Shown here: piece after piece, positions 59,450 through 64,000 of the stretch | Layout of the letters: each line of letters opens with the position of its first letter | Numbering within the stretch: position 1 is the stretch's first letter | Assembly (NCBI RefSeq): GCF_016858125.1 | Contig: NZ_CP064781.1 | Location: forward strand, 1,426,001 to 1,490,000 | Reading direction: 5' to 3' | DNA length: 64,000 bases | From: Azospira restricta | Lineage (GTDB): Bacteria > Pseudomonadota > Gammaproteobacteria > Burkholderiales > Rhodocyclaceae | The notes under the pieces: model-generated | The model's input: only the letters and a program-made list of their open reading frames with translations | Told to the model about the DNA's origin: nothing | The model's database searches: none | Program-made: the position numbers and the translations under genes

Positions 59450-59878
59450 ATGAAGACATTTTCCGCCAAGCCACATGAGGTGACGCGCGAGTGGTTTGTG
59501 GTTGATGCCACAGACAAGGTGCTCGGCCGCCTCGCCACCGAAATCGCTCGCCGCCTGCGCGGCAAGCACAAGGCGATCTACACGCCGCACGTCGATACCG
59601 GCGATTTCATCGTCGTCGTCAACGTCGACAAGCTCAAGGTCACCGGCAACAAGGCTGACGACAAGAAATACTTCCGTCACTCGGGCTATCCGGGTGGTAT
59701 CTACGAAACCAACTTCACCAAGCTGCAGCAGCGCTTCCCGTCGCGCGTCCTGGAGAAGGCCGTGAAGGGCATGCTGCCGAAGGGCCCGCTGGGCTACGCC
59801 ATGCTCAAGAAGATGAAGTGCTACGCCGGTGGCGCTCATCCGCACAGCGCGCAGCAGCCGAAAGTTCTGGAAATCTAA
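59450..59878 (+). CDS. rplM: 50S ribosomal protein L13
   Basis: 142 residues, the standard length. Starts [20 protein letters not shown], has [22 protein letters not shown] and the end [16 protein letters not shown], all diagnostic. It binds 23S rRNA early in assembly. It forms an operon with rpsI, 10 bp downstream, as in most bacteria. Confidence 0.98.
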   Translation: MKTFSAKPHEVTREWFVVDATDKVLGRLATEIARRLRGKHKAIYTPHVDTGDFIVVVNVDKLKVTGNKADDKKYFRHSGYPGGIYETNFTKLQQRFPSRVLEKAVKGMLPKGPLGYAMLKKMKCYAGGAHPHSAQQPKVLEI

Positions 59879-59888
59879 GGGGCGTCAG

Positions 59889-60281
59889 ATGGCTGAAAAC
59901 TATTTCTACGGTACCGGTCGTCGCAAGAGCGCGGTCGCCCGTGTCTTCATGAAGCGCGGTAGCGGCGCCATCGTGGTCAACGGCAAGCCGGTCGACGTCT
60001 TCTTTTCCCGTGAAACCGGCCGCATGGTCGTGCGTCAGCCGCTCGAGCTGGTCGAGCACCTGAACACCTTTGACATCATGGTCAACGTCGACGGTGGCGG
60101 TGAGTCCGGTCAAGCCGGTGCGGTTCGCCACGGCATCACCCGTGCGCTGATCGAATACGATGCGGCGCTCAAGCCGGCGCTGTCGAAGGCCGGCTTCGTG
60201 ACCCGCGACGCCCGCGAGGTTGAGCGTAAGAAGGTCGGTCTGCACAAGGCGCGTCGTCGCAAGCAGTTCTCGAAGCGCTGA
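59889..60281 (+). CDS. rpsI: 30S ribosomal protein S9
   Basis: 130 residues. Starts [20 protein letters not shown], contains [20 protein letters not shown] and ends [17 protein letters not shown], whose C-terminal Lys-Arg reaches the decoding site tRNA. ATG 59889 corresponds to the normal S9 start. A terminator follows 15 bp later. Confidence 0.98.
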   Translation: MAENYFYGTGRRKSAVARVFMKRGSGAIVVNGKPVDVFFSRETGRMVVRQPLELVEHLNTFDIMVNVDGGGESGQAGAVRHGITRALIEYDAALKPALSKAGFVTRDAREVERKKVGLHKARRRKQFSKR

Positions 60282-60296
60282 TCTGCGCTGGTTCAG

Positions 60297-60325
60297 AAAA
60301 GCCGCCTCCGGGCGGCTTTTTGTTT
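60297..60325 (+). terminator. Intrinsic terminator of rplM-rpsI
   Basis: Stem AAAAGCCGCC (60297-60306) / GGCGGCTTTT (60311-60320), loop TCCG, then TGTTTTT. Confidence 0.92.
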
Positions 60326-60606
60326 TTGCCCGGCGAGCGATTATGATTGCGGCTCTGGCGCAACGCGCTCGCGCTCGGCTCTTGCTCAGCGAAGTTGCGG
60401 AAGGAATTTCTCATGCACGGTGCTGGGCCGGGTCGGTTTGCCGGTGCGCTGCGATCGGGGGAGAGTCGGTCCGGCCATCCGACGGCCAGGAACCTCCGGT
60501 GCCGAGCGCCTGGCGAGGAACAATCCGGACTGACGCGAGCGGGCAGAACCGCGCAACGACGGTCTGCCCCTTAATGAACGTGTGAGATCGACGGGACTGC
60601 TGCTTT
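60326..60606. other. Gene-free interval between the rpsI terminator and the DUF6776 gene
   Basis: About 280 bp. The small open frames in it show no family resemblance, no good ribosome site and ordinary GC-rich drift. In many betaproteobacteria argC follows rpsI; no trace of it is seen. The DUF6776 promoter must lie here but I see no clear boxes. Confidence 0.6.
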
Positions 60607-61368
60607 ATGGCTATATCCGGTGCTGCCCTGAGGTTGCGCAGGCTGCGTCAGCGTTTTGGCATCAGTGCGCCGAAGGTTGCCATCCGTACCCATGTCGCGT
60701 GGTATTGGCGGGCGCTTGCCGGCGTCGCGCTGTTATCGGTCTCGCTCGCGGGGGCGGCGTGGATTTACGACGCGGGGCGTCGGATCGCCGGATTCGATAG
60801 CCAGTCCAGTGCGCAAGCGCTGGCTGAGCTGCGCGCGCAAGTAGGGCAATTGGAGGCGGAGTTGGGCGCGCTGCGTGGCGTCGCCAGCGCCGCTGACAGC
60901 AACCTCAAGATCGAACGCACCGCGCAGCAGCAGCTGGCGACCCAGGTGCGCCAGCTCGAAGCGGAGAACGCCGCGCTGAAACAGGATCTGGCATTTTTCG
61001 AGGGCCTGGTACCGGATAATGCCGGTGCCGAGCAGGGGTTGCGGATCAACCGTTTCCGCGTCGATCCGGAGCCGATCGCCGGCCAATACCGCTACCGGAT
61101 GCTCTTGGTGCATAACGCGTCCCGCCAGCAGAAGGAGTTTCGCGGCGACTTGCAGTTTGTCCTGCAAGTGCAGCAGGGGGGTAAAGATGCTATGATCACT
61201 CTCCCCTCCGGGAACGATCCGAATCTTCAGCGCTATCGCATTGAAATCAAGCACTTTCAGCGTGCTGAAGGGGTCTTTCCGATTCCCCCGGGGGGCGTCT
61301 TGAAAAGCGTCGAGGTGCGCGTGCTCCAAGAGGGGGTCGTGCGGGCCAGGCAAACCATCAACCTCTGA
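60607..61368 (+). CDS. DUF6776 family single-pass coiled-coil membrane protein
   Basis: 253 residues. A basic cytoplasmic N-terminus, one membrane helix (about 35-58: ALAGVALLSVSLAGAAWIYD), a coiled coil (about 68-135) and a C-terminal beta domain starting GLRINRFRVDPEPIAGQYRYRMLLV. This layout recalls PilO- or FtsB-like periplasmic coiled coils. It precedes a bactofilin gene by 15 bp and probably acts with it at the envelope; the exact job is unknown. Confidence 0.85.
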   Translation: MAISGAALRLRRLRQRFGISAPKVAIRTHVAWYWRALAGVALLSVSLAGAAWIYDAGRRIAGFDSQSSAQALAELRAQVGQLEAELGALRGVASAADSNLKIERTAQQQLATQVRQLEAENAALKQDLAFFEGLVPDNAGAEQGLRINRFRVDPEPIAGQYRYRMLLVHNASRQQKEFRGDLQFVLQVQQGGKDAMITLPSGNDPNLQRYRIEIKHFQRAEGVFPIPPGGVLKSVEVRVLQEGVVRARQTINL

Positions 61369-61383
61369 GCGAGGGTCTTCAGA

Positions 61384-61788
61384 ATGTTTGGCAGAAGTCA
61401 GGGCAGCAAGCCGCAAAGCAAGATCGACAGCCTGATCGGCGCCGGGACGCGGATCGAAGGCAACGTCACGTTCAGTGGAGGCCTGCGGGTCGACGGGGAA
61501 ATCAAGGGCAACGTCTGTGCCGACAAGGGGGTTCCCAGCACGCTGGTGATCAGCGAGCAGGCGCGGATCGAAGGTCAGATCGACGTTGCCCACGTCGTGA
61601 TCAACGGGACCGTGGTCGGGCCGGTCAGTGCGAGCGACTCGCTTGAACTTCAGCCCAGCGCGCGTGTCACAGGCGATGTCGAGTACCACCACCTTGAAAT
61701 GCAGCAGGGGGCGGTCGTGCAAGGGCGGCTTGTCCATCAGACCAGCGCCCGGACGGTCGAACTGAAGTTGGCAGCGAGCGCCAATTGA
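61384..61788 (+). CDS. Bactofilin (polymer-forming cytoskeletal protein)
   Basis: 134 residues. After a short flexible N-terminus (FGRSQGSKPQSKIDSLIG) the protein is one right-handed beta-helix of the bactofilin type (GAGTRIEGNVTFSGGLRVDG, EIKGNV, IDVAHVVINGTVVGPV). Bactofilins polymerise at the membrane and position cell-wall enzymes or appendages. The partner peptidase gene at 62267 is close by, separated only by erpA. Confidence 0.94.
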   Translation: MFGRSQGSKPQSKIDSLIGAGTRIEGNVTFSGGLRVDGEIKGNVCADKGVPSTLVISEQARIEGQIDVAHVVINGTVVGPVSASDSLELQPSARVTGDVEYHHLEMQQGAVVQGRLVHQTSARTVELKLAASAN

Positions 61789-61832
61789 TCTTATTTTGTT
61801 GATTTGTCGAGTACCAGTACCAGGAGCAAAGC

Positions 61833-62183
61833 ATGAACGCAGTCACGGAAATGCCGTCCCCCTTCATCTTTACCGATGCGGCGGCCAATAAGGTCAAGGA
61901 GTTGATCGAGGAAGAGGGCAACGCCGAGCTCAAGCTTCGGGTATTCGTCACCGGCGGAGGCTGCTCTGGGTTCCAGTACGGCTTCACCTTTGACGAGGTG
62001 GCCAACGAAGACGACACCACGCTGGAGAAGAACGGCGTCACCCTGCTGGTCGACCCGATGAGCTATCAGTATCTCGTCGGTGCCGAGATCGACTATACGG
62101 AAGGGCTGGAAGGCTCCCAGTTCGTGATCAAGAATCCGAACGCGTCCTCAACCTGTGGCTGCGGGTCGTCGTTCTCGGCTTGA
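61833..62183 (+). CDS. erpA: Iron-sulfur cluster insertion protein ErpA
   Basis: 116 residues, A-type carrier. The three cluster cysteines are in [12 protein letters not shown] (about 52) and STCGCGSSF (about 110, 112). Helps pass 4Fe-4S clusters to targets; with BioB and other radical enzymes in the genome it is needed. AGGAGC precedes the ATG. Terminator follows. Confidence 0.96.
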   Translation: MNAVTEMPSPFIFTDAAANKVKELIEEEGNAELKLRVFVTGGGCSGFQYGFTFDEVANEDDTTLEKNGVTLLVDPMSYQYLVGAEIDYTEGLEGSQFVIKNPNASSTCGCGSSFSA

Positions 62184-62216
62184 GCGAGCACCGCTTGCGG
62201 CGGGTGCTGCAACGAT

Positions 62217-62246
62217 AAAAAAGGCGGCCTGCGGGCCGCCTTTTTT
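62217..62246. terminator. Bidirectional terminator between erpA and the M23 peptidase
   Basis: AAAAAAGGCGGCC (62217-62229) / GGCCGCCTTTTTT (62234-62246), loop TGCG. A run before and T run after the stem let it act for both convergent genes. Confidence 0.93.
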
Positions 62247-62266
62247 GCGTCAGAGAATCGCGTGGT

Positions 62267-63604
62267 TCATTCCATCGCGAGGACTGCGCCAGAGGATTCC
62301 CGCGCTAGCTGAAGTTGGGTCCGCAGTGCCTCGGTGGCCGCCTGGAAGCGGCTTGCGTCGGCCGGGCCCAGCGGTGGCGCGCTCGGCAGGGTCACCGCCA
62401 GCGGATTCACCTGCTGATCGCGGACGCGGAACTCATAGTGCAGGTGGGGGCCGGAGGCCAGTCCGGTCTGTCCGACGTAGCCGATCGTATCGCCCTGTGC
62501 GACGCGGGCGCCTTTGCGCATTCCCGGGGCGAAGCCGTTGAGGTGGGCGTACGCCGTCGTATAAGCGCCGTGGTGGCGAACGATCAGCAGGTTGCCGTAG
62601 CCGCCTTGGCGGCCGGCAAATTCTACGGTGCCGTCGGCGACCGAGCGGACCCGTGTGCCGATCGGCGCGCCGTAATCCACTCCCTTGTGCGCCCGCCAGG
62701 TATTGAGTACCGGATGGAACCGGTTGCTGGTGAAGCCCGAGGTCACCCGCGAAAACTCAAGTGGCGAGCGGAGGAATGCCTTGCGCAGGTTCTTGCCGTC
62801 GGCGCCGTAGTAGCCGCCGGTCTTTACATTGTCGCTGGCGTACCAGTACGCCTGGAAGGTTTTCTGGTCGTTGGTGAATTCCGCGGCCAGGATGCGTCCG
62901 CCACGAACGGGCTGGCCCCGCTGATAGAGCATTTCGTAGACGACGCTGAAGCGGTCGCCCTTGCGTAGGTCCCGGTGGAAATCGATGTCGCCGCCGAAGA
63001 TGTCGGCAAGCTGCGTAGCGATGCTGTCGGGGATTCCGGCTGCATCGGTCGCGCCGAACAGCGAATAGCGAATCTCGCCGGCGCGTAGCGCCGTTCGGGT
63101 TTCCAGCGCGACAGCCTGCTCGGCTGCGACCAGTCCGCCCGCGGTGCGCTCGACGACGATCAGCGCGTCCTTCCCGTTGACCGGAAAGTGCAGTGCGAGC
63201 AACTCGCCGGCGTCCGTCGTGCGGGCAGTGACTGCCTTGCCCGGGCGCAGTTGCCGGGAGATTGCCTGGGCCGTCGGGTTGGTGCGCAGGAACTCGAAGG
63301 CTTCCTTGTCGGTGACTCCCAGCCGCGACAGCAGGCTGGCCGTGGTGTCGCCGCGCTGGATGCGCTCCTCCCTGAGATAGCCCTGTTCTGCGCCCGGGAG
63401 GACGGCCACGGACGGGATGCTGAGCTGTTCGACGACGGTATGCAGCGACGCCGGCAGCTGGTCGCCGCCGGGGGCGACCGCGAAAGCAGTGACCACGCCG
63501 AATGCGGAGGCGAGCGCCAACGCAGCAGCGGCGCGCTTGTGCCGGGACAGGCGTTCGATCGTGAGTTGCGATTGCGTTAGAATGCGGCTCTTTTGGCTAT
63601 TCAC
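62267..63604 (-). CDS. M23 family murein endopeptidase (MepM-like)
   Basis: 445 residues. N-terminal membrane anchor or signal (about 26-46), an OapA/LysM-like region with QRGDTTASLLSRLGVTDKEA, then a complete LytM domain: metal ligands in RAHKGVDYGAP and GPHLHYEF. Unlike the EnvC-like protein at 2071, the catalytic residues are all present, so it should hydrolyse peptidoglycan cross-links. GTG start at 63604; no strong ribosome site is seen, so the start is uncertain. Divergent from tyrS, as is usual in betaproteobacteria. Confidence 0.92.
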   Translation of the reverse strand: MNSQKSRILTQSQLTIERLSRHKRAAAALALASAFGVVTAFAVAPGGDQLPASLHTVVEQLSIPSVAVLPGAEQGYLREERIQRGDTTASLLSRLGVTDKEAFEFLRTNPTAQAISRQLRPGKAVTARTTDAGELLALHFPVNGKDALIVVERTAGGLVAAEQAVALETRTALRAGEIRYSLFGATDAAGIPDSIATQLADIFGGDIDFHRDLRKGDRFSVVYEMLYQRGQPVRGGRILAAEFTNDQKTFQAYWYASDNVKTGGYYGADGKNLRKAFLRSPLEFSRVTSGFTSNRFHPVLNTWRAHKGVDYGAPIGTRVRSVADGTVEFAGRQGGYGNLLIVRHHGAYTTAYAHLNGFAPGMRKGARVAQGDTIGYVGQTGLASGPHLHYEFRVRDQQVNPLAVTLPSAPPLGPADASRFQAATEALRTQLQLARESSGAVLAME

Positions 63605-63688
63605 TGGCGCCGTTGCCTAAAAAATAATCGCGGCAGTGTAACAAATATTTAACCGGGCAAGTACCGGGTGCATCAATTCGTGGGGTAA

Positions 63689-64000
<312 letters not shown>

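Noticed and set aside
60347-60574. Small plus-strand open frame after rpsI
   Set aside because: Arg/Ser/Gly-rich translation, no ribosome site, no family resemblance; treated as non-coding.

Overview
The window is a high-GC proteobacterial chromosome segment with tightly packed, often overlapping genes. Gene content and order point to a betaproteobacterium, most likely Rhodocyclales (Azospira/Dechloromonas/Azonexus-like). The supporting blocks are ctpA-envC beside rhodanese-grxC-secB-gpsA, cytochrome c4 / engB / hemB, pilBCD next to ffh, rplM-rpsI, coq7, and erpA / M23 peptidase / tyrS. No plasmid, phage, IS element, CRISPR array, rRNA or tRNA was seen. The genus is an inference from synteny only.

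Layout. 1-3.4 kb (minus): moeB start, an unknown gene, carboxyl-terminal protease, EnvC-like activator. 3.5-6.6 kb (plus): ArsR regulator, rhodanese, glutaredoxin 3, SecB, SH3 protein, GpsA; trmL converges. 7.2-23.4 kb: a complete MSHA-type type IV pilus locus (E-G-F-like-B-A-C-D-O-P-Q, then I-PilN-like-J-K-L-M-N), ending tail to tail with a PglL/Wzy-family ligase. 25-28 kb: comF, bioB, bioC. 28-31.4 kb (minus): COG4315 lipoprotein, ECF sigma, anti-sigma, MsrP, MsrQ. 31.5-34.7 kb: CBS protein, cytochrome c4, engB, hemB. 35-40 kb: LysR regulator, CopZ-like chaperone behind a CueR-type promoter, SlmA, nucleotidase, argB, coiled-coil protein, Hsp20 behind a sigma-32 promoter. 40-43.4 kb: ECF sigma, zinc-finger anti-sigma, bufferin (DUF2282), MNIO enzyme (DUF692), DUF2063 partner and DoxX, a copper-type metallophore RiPP operon. 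43.5-47.5 kb (minus): nudB, barstar, secreted barnase-like RNase, aspS, DUF502, FmdB. 47.6-52.4 kb (minus): pilD, pilC, pilB, CcsA-like protein. 52.4-64 kb: ffh, lytic transglycosylase, proS, rppH, CNP1-like, DUF3617, coq7, OsmC, rplM-rpsI, DUF6776, bactofilin, erpA, M23 peptidase, tyrS start.

How parts fit. Two pilus machines share the window: the MSHA motor carries a cyclic-di-GMP-binding MshEN domain, while the PilB motor does not show that motif; PilD is the only prepilin peptidase present and could process both pilin sets. Envelope and redox stress functions recur: two ECF sigma/anti-sigma pairs, MsrPQ, Hsp20, copper handling by CopZ and bufferin, and an OsmC protein.

The least explained signals are two apparent small-RNA genes in gene-free DNA. 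One runs on the minus strand between engB and hemB (about 33495-33599) with an RpoE-like promoter and a strong terminator. The other is upstream of rplM (about 59242-59359). They are unrelated in sequence, but both present a CCUCC-type anti-Shine-Dalgarno sequence in a hairpin loop.
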